Origin: a bacterium
Lineage (GTDB): Bacteria > Bacillota > Bacilli > Lactobacillales > Streptococcaceae
Assembly: GCA_905221095.1 (NCBI GenBank)
Contig: CAJNBV010000004.1
Coordinates: forward strand, 62,001-126,000
Reading direction: 5' to 3'
DNA: 64,000 nucleotides
The notes under the pieces are model-generated. The model was not told where the DNA came from. It ran no database searches and saw only the letters and a list, made by a program, of their open reading frames with translations. Position numbers and translations under genes: made by a program. Shown piece by piece: positions 38,080-46,439 of the stretch; the stretch's first letter is position 1; the number at the start of each line of letters is the position of its first letter.

Positions 38080-38649
38080 ATGAGTACTTTAGCAAAAATA
38101 GAAGCGCTCTTGTTTGTAGCAGGTGAAGATGGGATTAGAGTCCGCCAGTTAGCTGAACTCCTCTCTCTGCCACCGACAGGCATCCAACAGAGTTTAGAAA
38201 AATTAGTCCAGAAGTATGAAAAGGACCCAGATTCCAGTTTGGCTCTGATTGAGACAGGGACGGCCTACAGATTGGTGACCAAGCCTCAGTTTTCAGAGAT
38301 TTTGAAGGAATACTCCAAGGCACCTATCAACCAGAGCTTGTCTCGGGCTGCCCTTGAGACCTTGTCCATCATTGCCTACAAGCAGCCCATCACGCGGATA
38401 GAGATTGATGCCATCCGTGGGGTTAACTCGAGTGGGGCCTTGGCAAAGTTGCAGGCTTTTGACTTGATTAAAGAAGACGGGAAAAAAGAAGTGTTAGGGC
38501 GCCCCAATCTCTATGTGACTACAGATTATTTCCTAGATTATATGGGAATTAACCATTTGGAAGAATTACCAGTGATTGATGAGCTTGAGATTCAAGCCCA
38601 AGAAAGCCAATTATTTGGTGAAAGGATAGAAGAAGATGAGAATCAATAA
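38080..38649 (+). CDS. scpB: Segregation and condensation protein B
   Basis: 189 residues with tandem winged helices; [21 protein letters not shown] at the start and the [23 protein letters not shown] motif (about 95-117) are diagnostic. It dimerises and binds ScpA. The gene overlaps rluB by 14 bases. GAGGAAAG precedes the start. Confidence 0.96.
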   Translation: MSTLAKIEALLFVAGEDGIRVRQLAELLSLPPTGIQQSLEKLVQKYEKDPDSSLALIETGTAYRLVTKPQFSEILKEYSKAPINQSLSRAALETLSIIAYKQPITRIEIDAIRGVNSSGALAKLQAFDLIKEDGKKEVLGRPNLYVTTDYFLDYMGINHLEELPVIDELEIQAQESQLFGERIEEDENQ

Positions 38650-39358
38650 GTATATTGCCCACGCAGGTGTGGCCAGTAGGAGAAAAGCAGAAGAGTTGAT
38701 CAAGCAAGGCTTGGTGACGGTCAACGGCCAAGTAGTACGTGAACTCGCAACGACCATTAAATCAGGTGACAAGGTCGAAGTAGAAGGTCAACCAATCTAC
38801 AACGAAGAAAAGGTCTACTATCTGCTTAACAAACCACGCGGTGTGATTTCCAGTGTGACAGATGATAAGGGTCGCAAGACGGTTGTCGACCTCTTGCCCA
38901 ACGTGAAAGAGCGCATCTACCCTGTAGGTCGTTTGGACTGGGATACATCAGGAGTCTTGATTTTGACCAATGATGGTGACTTTACGGATGAGATGATTCA
39001 CCCCCGTAATGAGATTGACAAGGTCTATGTTGCGCGTGTTAAAGGTGTGGCCAATAAGGACAATCTTCGTCCCTTGACCCGTGGACTTGAAATTGATGGC
39101 AAGAAAACCAAGCCAGCTGTTTATGAAATTCTCAAAGTGGACCCAGTTAAAAATCGCTCAGTAGTACAGTTGACCATCCATGAAGGGCGTAACCATCAGG
39201 TTAAAAAAATGTTTGAAGCTGTTGGTCTTCAAGTGGACAAGTTGTCGCGTACACGTTTTGGGCACCTAGACTTGACAGGCCTTCGTCCAGGTGAATCGCG
39301 TCGTCTTAACAAAAAAGAAATCAGCCAACTTCACACCATGGCTGTAACCAAGAAATAA
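38636..39358 (+). CDS. rluB: 23S rRNA pseudouridine synthase RluB
   Basis: 240 residues. The S4 domain (1-60: [22 protein letters not shown]) is followed by the RsuA/RluB catalytic domain with the catalytic Asp in [18 protein letters not shown], and KVYVARVKG and [14 protein letters not shown]. It modifies helix 80-type positions of 23S rRNA (uridine 2605 in E. coli numbering for RluB). RluB/RsuA subgroups are close, and the neighbouring scpAB favours RluB. Confidence 0.92.
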   Translation: MRINKYIAHAGVASRRKAEELIKQGLVTVNGQVVRELATTIKSGDKVEVEGQPIYNEEKVYYLLNKPRGVISSVTDDKGRKTVVDLLPNVKERIYPVGRLDWDTSGVLILTNDGDFTDEMIHPRNEIDKVYVARVKGVANKDNLRPLTRGLEIDGKKTKPAVYEILKVDPVKNRSVVQLTIHEGRNHQVKKMFEAVGLQVDKLSRTRFGHLDLTGLRPGESRRLNKKEISQLHTMAVTKK

Positions 39359-39600
39359 TGAAACGAATCTTAATAGCGCCAGTACGCTTTTACCAACGTT
39401 TTATCTCGCCAGCCTTTCCACCTTCTTGTCGCTTTGAGCCGACTTGTTCAAATTACATGATTCAGGCTATTAAAAAACATGGCTTCAAGGGTGTCTTGAT
39501 GGGTTTGGCTCGGATTTTACGTTGCCATCCCTGGTCGAAAACAGGTAAGGACCCCGTCCCAGACCACTTTTCTCTCAAACGCAATCAAGAAGGGAAATGA
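39358..39600 (+). CDS. yidD: YidD family membrane protein insertion factor
   Basis: 80 residues with the family motif [24 protein letters not shown] containing conserved cysteines, and [13 protein letters not shown]. YidD helps YidC insert membrane proteins; here it is far from yidC and forms the end of the murI-scp operon, overlapping the rluB stop. Confidence 0.95.
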   Translation: MKRILIAPVRFYQRFISPAFPPSCRFEPTCSNYMIQAIKKHGFKGVLMGLARILRCHPWSKTGKDPVPDHFSLKRNQEGK

Positions 39601-39622
39601 GGATGGGTAAACAGATTTCAAA

Positions 39623-39679
39623 ATGATAAAAACGCATCCAATCAGGTCTTAGAAAGCTTGATAGGATGCGTTTTATCAT
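39623..39679. terminator. Bidirectional terminator between yidD and piuA
   Basis: ATGATAAAAACGCATCC pairs with GGATGCGTTTTATCAT around a 26-base loop; it is A-rich on one side and T-rich on the other, serving both converging operons. Confidence 0.9.
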
Positions 39680-39707
39680 GTAAAGATGTAATTGAGTTTA
39701 AAGTAGC

Positions 39708-40673
39708 TTATTTCAAAGCTTTTTGTGCGTCTTCAATCATGAGTTTTGTTGATTCTAGACCGCCTCCACTTAGATACCAGAGGTCTGGTGTTAGTTGGAT
39801 GATCTTACCATTTTTGGCGGCAGGAGTTTCAGCGATGAGGGCATTTTCTAGGACACCGTCGTTGCTAGAGTTGTCGCCACCGATGGCAAGAGTACGGTTG
39901 ATGACAAAAAGGAGGTCAGGATTGATTTCTTTGACACTTTCAAAGCTGACTTCTTGTCCGTGGCGAGAGTCTTCAAATTGAGTATCTGTTGGCTTGAATT
40001 TCAAGGTTTGGTACAAGAAAGAGAAACGAGATTGGGCACCAAAGGCTGCCATTTTTCCCTCGTTGAGGAGGATGGCAAGGGCTTTTTTGTCAGAACTTTC
40101 ATTTTTAGTTGCGACTTCTTGAATGCTCTTGTCTAGCTTGGCCAATTCTTCCTTGACTTTCTGTGTACCAGTTTCACCAAAGGCGCTTGCTAAGGATTCG
40201 ATATTAGTCTTGGTAGAAGTCCAGTAGTCATCTTTGCCTGCTTGGAAGAGAACAGTCGGAGCGATTTCGTTGAACTTATCTACGAATTTTTGGGTACGTG
40301 GTGAAGCGATAATTAGGTCTGGTTCAAGAGCAGCAAGGGCTTCTAGGTCTGGCTCAACCATAGAACCAACATTTTTAACTTTTCCAGCTAGGTCTTTAAG
40401 ATAAGTCGGAACAGTTTTTGTAGGTATTCCGACGATATTCTTTTCAAAACCTAAAGCGCGAATAGTATCCGCAGCACCGAGATCAAAGGTCACAATCTTT
40501 TCAGGGACTTTTGAAAGTGTGACTACACCTAGTGAACTTTTAATGGTTACCTCTGTTGGAGCAGAGCTACTTGTCTCTGTCTGGTTAGTGCTTGAGTTTG
40601 TACTACATGCACCAAGTAGGAGCAAGAAGCTGGCCGCTAGGGCAGTGAGATAAAGTTTAAGGGATGTTTTCAT
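39708..40673 (-). CDS. piuA: Iron-compound-binding lipoprotein PiuA
   Basis: 321 residues. The signal peptide ends in lipobox LLGAC (Cys about 23). The mature protein is a helical-backbone type III binding protein (FecB/FatB): KIVTFDLGAADTIRALGF, MVEPDLEALAALEPDLII and NPDLLFVINRTLAIGG. It captures ferric siderophores or haem for PiuBCD. The gene comes last in the operon, 94 bases after piuD. Confidence 0.93.
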   Translation of the reverse strand: MKTSLKLYLTALAASFLLLLGACSTNSSTNQTETSSSAPTEVTIKSSLGVVTLSKVPEKIVTFDLGAADTIRALGFEKNIVGIPTKTVPTYLKDLAGKVKNVGSMVEPDLEALAALEPDLIIASPRTQKFVDKFNEIAPTVLFQAGKDDYWTSTKTNIESLASAFGETGTQKVKEELAKLDKSIQEVATKNESSDKKALAILLNEGKMAAFGAQSRFSFLYQTLKFKPTDTQFEDSRHGQEVSFESVKEINPDLLFVINRTLAIGGDNSSNDGVLENALIAETPAAKNGKIIQLTPDLWYLSGGGLESTKLMIEDAQKALK

Positions 40674-40710
40674 GATTTCTCCTTTTTAAAATGTGATAAC
40701 GATGTAGGGA

Positions 40711-40737
40711 GTCTCTTAGTGATGTTTATTAAGAGAC
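40711..40737 (-). other. Hairpin between piuD and piuA
   Basis: GTCTCTTA and TAAGAGAC pair perfectly (8 bp, 11-base loop) with no T run. This suggests an RNA-stability or processing element favouring piuA over the permease genes rather than a terminator. Confidence 0.5.
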
Positions 40738-40767
40738 AGAGTTTTCTCTAATAAGGGCTCAGAATGG

Positions 40768-41520
40768 CTAGCTATAGATACAGATCTTTTTGCCATTGAT
40801 ATCAGCCAGCGTGATGGGAATTTCATAGAGTTGACTGAGCAGGTCAGCCTGCATGATTTGATCTGTTCTTCCCTTGCAAAAGACTTGACCGTCCTTGAAG
40901 GCGACAATTTCATCCGCATACTGGCTGGCCATATTGATATCGTGGAGGACAATGATAATGGTCTTACCGAGTTCTTCCACCAGTCGCCGAAGAATCTGCA
41001 TCATACTGACACTTTGCTTGATATCGAGATTGTTGAGCGGTTCGTCTAGCAAGATAAAGTCTGTATCCTGGGCCAGTACCATAGCGATAAAAACACGTTG
41101 GAGCTGTCCACCAGACAGACTATCGATGTAGCGCTCCTTTAAGTTAGTCAGTTCCAGATAGTCCAGAGTTTCTCGGATTTTTTCCCAATCTTCTGCTCTC
41201 AGTCGACCACGGCTGTAGGGAAAACGTCCAAAACTGACTAGTTCTTCAACAGTCAATTTGGCCTGGTAATTGATCTTCTGCTTTAGGATAGTCAGTTCTT
41301 TGGCTAGTTCTTGGGAATTCCAGCTTTCGATTTCACGACCTTTGATACTGAGAATTCCCTGATCCTTCTTGGTCAATCTGCTCATAATGGAGAGGAGAGT
41401 CGATTTTCCAGCACCATTTGGACCAATGAAGGCTGTCAGTTTCTGAGGACTGACTTCAAGCGTAATATCTTGCAAAATATCCTGTTTTTGAATGGATTTG
41501 TCAATGTTTTCTAGTTTCAC
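40768..41520 (-). CDS. piuD: Iron-siderophore ABC transporter ATPase PiuD
   Basis: 250 residues. Walker A GPNGAGKS (about 33-40), signature LSGGQLQR, Walker B FILLDEPLNNLD and His in VLHDINMA mark a FepC-type importer ATPase. It overlaps piuC by four bases. Confidence 0.94.
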   Translation of the reverse strand: MKLENIDKSIQKQDILQDITLEVSPQKLTAFIGPNGAGKSTLLSIMSRLTKKDQGILSIKGREIESWNSQELAKELTILKQKINYQAKLTVEELVSFGRFPYSRGRLRAEDWEKIRETLDYLELTNLKERYIDSLSGGQLQRVFIAMVLAQDTDFILLDEPLNNLDIKQSVSMMQILRRLVEELGKTIIIVLHDINMASQYADEIVAFKDGQVFCKGRTDQIMQADLLSQLYEIPITLADINGKKICIYS

Positions 41521-42473
41521 TGACGCGCCCTCCTGTATAGTAAGATAAAGAATAAGAGACCACCCACGCTTTCGATGATCATGCTGATGCGAATTTCCAG
41601 TGCAAAGACTCGTTCAATCAGGGCTTGCCCCAAGGTCAAACTAATAAATCCAATTAGAACGGCTACGATAAAGAGCAACTTGTGCCGATAATCTTTGACA
41701 ATCAGGTAGGTGAGGTTGGCCAGCATAAAGCCGAAGAAGGCCATAGGCCCTACCAAGGCAGTAGCCGTTGAAGTCAAAAGCACGATGCCCCAGAGGAGCT
41801 CTCTCTGTTCTTTTTCAACATCGAGTCCCAGTATCTGAGCCGTTTCTCTTTGTAGGTGCAAGACATCCAGAATGACTGCTTTTCGAAAGAAAAAGATTGT
41901 CAAGATGAGTATGATCAGAGAACCGATGGCTAGGATGGAAGTGTTGAGATGCTGAAAGGAGGCAAAGAGACTGTTCTGCAGTTTATCGTATTCATTTGGA
42001 TCCATCAGGACTTGGAGGAAGGTACTGATATTTCGAAAGAGACTTCCGAGGGCTAGACAGATTAGCAGAATGAAGACCAGGTCTTGCTTCATCAGTGCCT
42101 TCAAGTAGCCTTGTAAGGCGAGAAAGAAGAGGGATTGAAGCAAAAGCAAGACTAGAAATTCTAAGATAGGAGACTTCCCAAGTTGAAGAAATTTGCTTTC
42201 AAAAACCAGTAGTAGGGTTTGTAGTAGGACGTAGAAAGATTCGATTCCCAAAATACTAGGTGTCAGGAAGCGATTTTCCGTCAGGGTTTGAAAACTAATG
42301 GTCGAAATACCTGTCGCGATGGCTACCAAGAGATAAACGATGATTTTTTGGGAACGCAGTTTCCAGGCAAAGGCAGACAGGTGGGTAATGGGCCAAAAGT
42401 AGAGAAGACAAGCTCCGATGGCCAGAATAATGAGAAGCCAGAAGAGCTTGGTATGTTTGCTTTTAGACGGCAT
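41517..42473 (-). CDS. piuC: Iron-siderophore ABC permease PiuC
   Basis: 318 residues from the ATG at 42473 (MPSKSKHTK); an upstream in-frame ATG at 42512 lies within piuB and is less likely. FecCD family: eight to ten membrane segments, GIETFYV-like region near the middle and the GPMAFFGFMLANLTYLI coupling motif. Partner of PiuB. Overlaps piuB by 11 bases and piuD by four. Confidence 0.92.
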   Translation of the reverse strand: MPSKSKHTKLFWLLIILAIGACLLYFWPITHLSAFAWKLRSQKIIVYLLVAIATGISTISFQTLTENRFLTPSILGIESFYVLLQTLLLVFESKFLQLGKSPILEFLVLLLLQSLFFLALQGYLKALMKQDLVFILLICLALGSLFRNISTFLQVLMDPNEYDKLQNSLFASFQHLNTSILAIGSLIILILTIFFFRKAVILDVLHLQRETAQILGLDVEKEQRELLWGIVLLTSTATALVGPMAFFGFMLANLTYLIVKDYRHKLLFIVAVLIGFISLTLGQALIERVFALEIRISMIIESVGGLLFFILLYRRARQ

Positions 42474-43422
42474 CTTTTCGTCCCCCTCTCCAGAGAAGTA
42501 GAATAAAGACAAGGCTACCGATGAGTCCTAGTAGGAGACTGACAGATAGCTCATAGGGTCGGATCAAGACTCGAGAGAGGATGTCGCAGGCCAGAACCAG
42601 ATTGGCACCGACCAGTACGACCATGAGTTTGGTTTGACTCAAATTATCTCCATAACGCTTGCGAACAAGATTGGGAACGATGACCCCGAGAAATGGTAAG
42701 CCACCTACGGTAATCATGGTGACGCTTGTCGTTAGCGCAACCAGAAAGAGGGTCAGTTTTTCAAGTAGGGAGTAAGAAATCCCCAAACTCTCACTGGTTT
42801 CCTTGCCCAGATTCATGATGGTAAAGGTTTGGGACAATTTCCAAACGGCTATCAGGATAATGAGGCCTAAGAAGAGCCACTCATATTGATGGGTCTGAAT
42901 CATGGAGAAGGAGCCCTGGGTCCAAGCAGTCATACTCTGAACCAGATTGAAACGATAGGCGATAACTTCTGTCACAGAACCGATAATCCCACTATAAATG
43001 ATCCCAATCAAGGGCAACATCCACCTTTCCTTTACGGTAAAAATAGTCATAAAGGCCAGAAAGAAGAGGGTGAATACAATGGATGATCCAAAAGCAAAGA
43101 CCATCTTTTGGGTCAGACTAGCCGACGGAAAGACAAAGAGGCTCAGTACCATTCCTAGTTTGGCGGCTTCAGTGGTCCCAACTGTACTCGGAGCAGCAAA
43201 CTGATTTTGGGTAATAGTCTGCATGAGGAGCCCTGCCATACTCATACTAGAGGCAGTCAGGAGAATGCTAATCGTCCTTGGAAGACGGGACTCTTGAAAG
43301 AGAAGCCAAGTTTCATGATCCAGAGCAAAGAGTTTTCCCCATGAAAAATCACTGGTTCCAATGCTAATGGAGAGAAAGACCAGGAGTAGAAGTAAGCCAA
43401 TTAAATAATGAGAAAGTTTCAT
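42463..43422 (-). CDS. piuB: Iron-siderophore ABC permease PiuB
   Basis: 319 residues from ATG 43422 (MKLSHYL), which has AAAGGA seven bases upstream on the minus strand; an ATG at 43437 is in frame but has no Shine-Dalgarno. FecCD family with RLPRTISILLTASSMSMAGLLMQ near the N-terminus and GLPFLGVIVPNLVRKRYG as the ATPase-coupling region. First gene of the piuBCDA operon. Confidence 0.93.
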   Translation of the reverse strand: MKLSHYLIGLLLLLVFLSISIGTSDFSWGKLFALDHETWLLFQESRLPRTISILLTASSMSMAGLLMQTITQNQFAAPSTVGTTEAAKLGMVLSLFVFPSASLTQKMVFAFGSSIVFTLFFLAFMTIFTVKERWMLPLIGIIYSGIIGSVTEVIAYRFNLVQSMTAWTQGSFSMIQTHQYEWLFLGLIILIAVWKLSQTFTIMNLGKETSESLGISYSLLEKLTLFLVALTTSVTMITVGGLPFLGVIVPNLVRKRYGDNLSQTKLMVVLVGANLVLACDILSRVLIRPYELSVSLLLGLIGSLVFILLLWRGGRKDAV

Positions 43423-43471
43423 GCCCCATCCTTTCATGTAGATTTTGTATCGAAAGATACCTGCGGATATT

Positions 43472-43500
43472 ACTGTAACACGATTTATTTAATCTGTCAA
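43472..43500 (-). promoter_or_regulatory. piu operon promoter
   Basis: On the minus strand TTGACA (43500-43495), 17 bases, TACAGT (43477-43472) with TGT before the -10. It lies about 50 bases upstream of piuB. Confidence 0.7.
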
Positions 43501-43524
43501 TAAATTTTCTGACAATTTAATGAA

Positions 43525-43558
43525 TAAAACAAGGAGAGAGCACTAGGACTTTCTCCTC
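43525..43558 (-). terminator. galE terminator
   Basis: On the minus strand AGGAGA pairs with TCTCCT around a 14-base loop, followed by TTGTTTTATT. Confidence 0.6.
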
Positions 43559-43565
43559 TGTTTTT

Positions 43566-44564
43566 CTATTCCAAAATGTTTTTCCCCTCTTTAACTCGCC
43601 AACGATAATCAGATAAAATAATATCTTCGAGGGAGTAGCTAGCCTGCCAATCAAGATATTTTTTAGCTTTTGATGCGTCTGCTAGGACGCTAGCTGGGTC
43701 ACCAGCACGACGAGCAACAATCTCGTGTGGGATTTTTTGATCCAGCAATTCTTCAGCAGTTTTAAAGATTTCTTTGACAGTATAGCCTTTCTCAGTTCCT
43801 AAGTTAAAGATTTGAGAAGAACTGTTTTCTTGAAAGAGATAGTTCATCCCTTTAACGTGGGCTTGTGCAAGGTCCAATACATGAATGTAATCCCGAATAC
43901 ATGAACCGTCACGTGTATCGTAGTCATCTCCAAATATTTTTAAGCTATCATTTTGTCCCAATGCGGTCTTGTTGATATTTGGAATGATATGAGTTGGATT
44001 TTTCACACGCAGACCGTTTGAAGCATCCATTTCAGCCCCAGCTACATTAAAGTAACGGAAAATGACATATTTCCAATCGTAGCGATTGGCCATCCAGTAA
44101 ATCATTCGTTCACCCATCAGTTTTGTTTCTGCATAAGGGTTGACAGGGTCGAGCAGGGTATCTTCAGTTGCAGGCTTGTCAATACAGTTATTACCATAGA
44201 GAGATGCAGTTGAAGAGAACATGATTTTTTGGATGCCAACTTCAGATAAGACTTTGAGAACTTGGTTCATACCAGCGACATTGGCAGTGAAGTATTTGCT
44301 TGGGTTTTCAATACTTTCGCTCACAACAATTTCACCTGCACAATGGAGAACAGCATCAATCTTATTTTCTTCCAAGTAAGCTTTTAGGGAACTAGCATCA
44401 TAAACATCCAGTTGTTTAAAGCTAGCACGACTATCCACAGCTGAACGATTTCCTGTAGAGAGATTATCGAGGACATGAACCTGATAGCCAGCATTTAAAA
44501 GAGCTTTAACGGTATGGGAGCCAATATAGCCAGCTCCACCTGTAACAAGAATTGTTTTGGTCAT
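43566..44564 (-). CDS. galE: UDP-glucose 4-epimerase
   Basis: 332 residues of the extended SDR family. NAD-binding GGAGYIGSHT (about 8-17); catalytic Ser/Thr in FSSTASLYG; Tyr and Lys in NPYAETKLMGE. It interconverts UDP-glucose and UDP-galactose for galactose use and surface sugars. It stands alone, with its own promoter at 44592-44620. Confidence 0.95.
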   Translation of the reverse strand: MTKTILVTGGAGYIGSHTVKALLNAGYQVHVLDNLSTGNRSAVDSRASFKQLDVYDASSLKAYLEENKIDAVLHCAGEIVVSESIENPSKYFTANVAGMNQVLKVLSEVGIQKIMFSSTASLYGNNCIDKPATEDTLLDPVNPYAETKLMGERMIYWMANRYDWKYVIFRYFNVAGAEMDASNGLRVKNPTHIIPNINKTALGQNDSLKIFGDDYDTRDGSCIRDYIHVLDLAQAHVKGMNYLFQENSSSQIFNLGTEKGYTVKEIFKTAEELLDQKIPHEIVARRAGDPASVLADASKAKKYLDWQASYSLEDIILSDYRWRVKEGKNILE

Positions 44565-44591
44565 GATTTTTTCCTTTTCTACTTTTGTACT

Positions 44592-44620
44592 ATTTTAAAG
44601 AAAGAGGAAGGGAAAGTCAA
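44592..44620 (-). promoter_or_regulatory. galE promoter
   Basis: On the minus strand TTGACT (44620-44615), 17 bases, TAAAAT (44597-44592). The remainder of the galE-pepA gap, 44621-44820, is AT-rich with nothing else I can recognise. Confidence 0.75.
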
Positions 44621-44824
44621 CTATTTTCTGTAAATTTCATGAAAAACTGAACAAATATAGTATTGAATTGTTTTTTTGTTTGGAAATTAAGAATTTGGTT
44701 AATCTTGGAATATTTCTCAGATTTCACCTCAAATACAAGAGACTACAATCTTTTTCTAAGACACAGTAAGACTAAGATACTAATTTAGAAATCCACCTTC
44801 CCGCTATCCTTCTCCTATAAAAAG

Positions 44825-44833
44825 TGGTAAAAT
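44825..44833 (+). promoter_or_regulatory. pepA promoter (-10)
   Basis: TGG-TAAAAT is an extended -10, 24 bases before the pepA start; AAGGAAC is the Shine-Dalgarno. Confidence 0.5.
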
Positions 44834-44857
44834 GGATGAAAGAAAGAAGGAACTGAA

Positions 44858-45922
44858 ATGACAACATTATTTTCAAAAATCAAAGAAGTAACAGAACTTG
44901 CTGCGATCTCAGGTCATGAAGCGCCTGTTCGTGCTTATCTTCGTGAAAAGTTGACACCGCACGTGGATGAAGTGGTGACAGATGGCTTGGGTGGTATTTT
45001 CGGGATCAAGCATTCAGAAGTTGCGGATGCGCCGCGCGTCTTGGTCGCTTCTCACATGGATGAAGTTGGTTTTATGGTCAGCGAGATTAAGCCAGATGGT
45101 ACCTTCCGTGTGGTTGAAATCGGTGGTTGGAATCCGATGGTGGTCAGCAGCCAACGTTTCAAACTCTTGACTCGTGATGGTCGTGAAATTCCAGTGATTT
45201 CAGGCTCTGTTCCTCCACATTTGACTCGTGGAAAGGGTGGACCAACCATGCCAGCCATTGCGGATATTGTCTTTGATGGTGGTTTTGCGGACAAGGCTGA
45301 GGCAGAAAGCTTTGGCATCCGTCCTGGTGACACCATTGTCCCAGATAGTTCAGCTATCTTGACAGCCAATGAAAAAAATATCATCTCAAAAGCTTGGGAC
45401 AACCGCTACGGTGTTCTTATGGTGAGTGAGCTAGCAGAAGCCCTTTCAGGTCAAAAACTCGGAAATGAACTCTATCTTGGCTCTAATGTCCAAGAAGAAG
45501 TTGGTCTTCGTGGTGCTCATACTTCCACAACTAAGTTTGATCCAGAAGTCTTTCTAGCAGTTGACTGTTCACCAGCAGGTGATGTTTATGGCGGTCAAGG
45601 CAAAATTGGAGATGGAACCTTGATTCGTTTCTACGATCCAGGTCACTTGCTTCTCCCAGGGATGAAGGATTTCCTTTTGACAACGGCTGAAGAAGCTGGC
45701 ATCAAGTATCAATACTACTGTGGAAAAGGCGGAACGGATGCTGGCGCAGCCCATCTGAAAAATGGAGGTGTTCCTTCTACAACTATTGGTGTCTGCGCTC
45801 GTTATATCCACTCTCACCAAACCCTCTACGCTATGGATGACTTCCTAGAAGCTCAAGCTTTCTTGCAAGCCTTGGTGAAAAAATTGGATCGTTCAACGGT
45901 TGATTTGATTAAAAATTATTAA
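44858..45922 (+). CDS. pepA: Glutamyl aminopeptidase PepA (M42)
   Basis: 354 residues. Metal ligands: ASHMDEVGF (His about 67), KAWDNRYG (Asp bridging), VQEEVGLRGA (catalytic and metal Glu), VDCSPAG and the C-terminal HSHQTLY (His). It removes N-terminal Glu/Asp from peptides in the cytoplasm, useful together with the Ami system. It is followed 19 bases later by an immunity-protein-like gene. Confidence 0.93.
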   Translation: MTTLFSKIKEVTELAAISGHEAPVRAYLREKLTPHVDEVVTDGLGGIFGIKHSEVADAPRVLVASHMDEVGFMVSEIKPDGTFRVVEIGGWNPMVVSSQRFKLLTRDGREIPVISGSVPPHLTRGKGGPTMPAIADIVFDGGFADKAEAESFGIRPGDTIVPDSSAILTANEKNIISKAWDNRYGVLMVSELAEALSGQKLGNELYLGSNVQEEVGLRGAHTSTTKFDPEVFLAVDCSPAGDVYGGQGKIGDGTLIRFYDPGHLLLPGMKDFLLTTAEEAGIKYQYYCGKGGTDAGAAHLKNGGVPSTTIGVCARYIHSHQTLYAMDDFLEAQAFLQALVKKLDRSTVDLIKNY

Positions 45923-45941
45923 ACATAAGGAGGTGGTAGGG

Positions 45942-46238
45942 ATGGTAGAACCAAACCTAGAAAGCCTTATAAAAGATCTTTACAATCATGCTCGACATGA
46001 TTTGAGTGAAGATTTAGTTGCTGCTCTCTTAGAGACTGCTAAAAAACTGCCTGCTACAAATGAGCAATTGCTGGCAGTCCGTCTCTCAGGACTGGTCAAT
46101 CGTGAATTGCTCCTAAATCCCAAACACCCAGTACCCGAGTTGCTCAACTTGGCTCGCTTTATCAAAAGAGAAGAAGTCAAGTACAGAGGAACTGCAGCTT
46201 CTGCGCTTATGTACGGAGAGCTCTTTAAAATGCTTTGA
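45942..46238 (+). CDS. Bacteriocin immunity protein-like (enterocin A immunity family)
   Basis: 98 residues from ATG 45942, chosen because AAGGAGG ends eight bases upstream; GTG 45933 is in frame but lies within the Shine-Dalgarno. It is all-helical by composition, without membrane segments. The pattern LLAVRLSGLVNRELLLNP followed by VPELLNLARFIKREEVKYRG fits the four-helix EntA immunity fold that protects against class II bacteriocins. No bacteriocin gene is adjacent; the partner gene is pepA. Confidence 0.65.
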   Translation: MVEPNLESLIKDLYNHARHDLSEDLVAALLETAKKLPATNEQLLAVRLSGLVNRELLLNPKHPVPELLNLARFIKREEVKYRGTAASALMYGELFKML

Positions 46239-46266
46239 TTCCATTGTGAATCAAAGCATTTTTTTA
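46231..46266 (+). terminator. Terminator overlapping the immunity gene stop codon
   Basis: TGCTTTGATTC (46231-46241) pairs perfectly with GAATCAAAGCA (46248-46258) before seven T. The left arm contains the last codons and stop of the gene. Confidence 0.92.
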
Positions 46267-46315
46267 TATGGCGGAAAGGCTATTCTTGATGAGGAGAAGA
46301 AAAAGCCATCCCATT

Positions 46316-46420
46316 TATACTCTTCGAAAATCTCTTCAAACCACGTCAACGTCGCCTTGCCGTACTCAAGTACAGCCTGTGGCTAGTTTCCTAGTTTGCT
46401 CTTTGATTTTCATTGAGTAT
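46316..46420 (+). repeat. BOX-type repeat element (internally shortened)
   Basis: It begins TATACTCTTCGAAAATC, has CCACGTCAACGTCGCCTTGC, and ends TTTGATTTTCATTGAGTAT. Compared with the 4085 copy it lacks the CTCAAAACAGTGTTTTGAG segment. The ends form an inverted repeat (ATACTC...GAGTAT). It sits between two converging genes. Confidence 0.9.
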
Positions 46421-46439
46421 TAGGATAGCTTCTTGGTGC

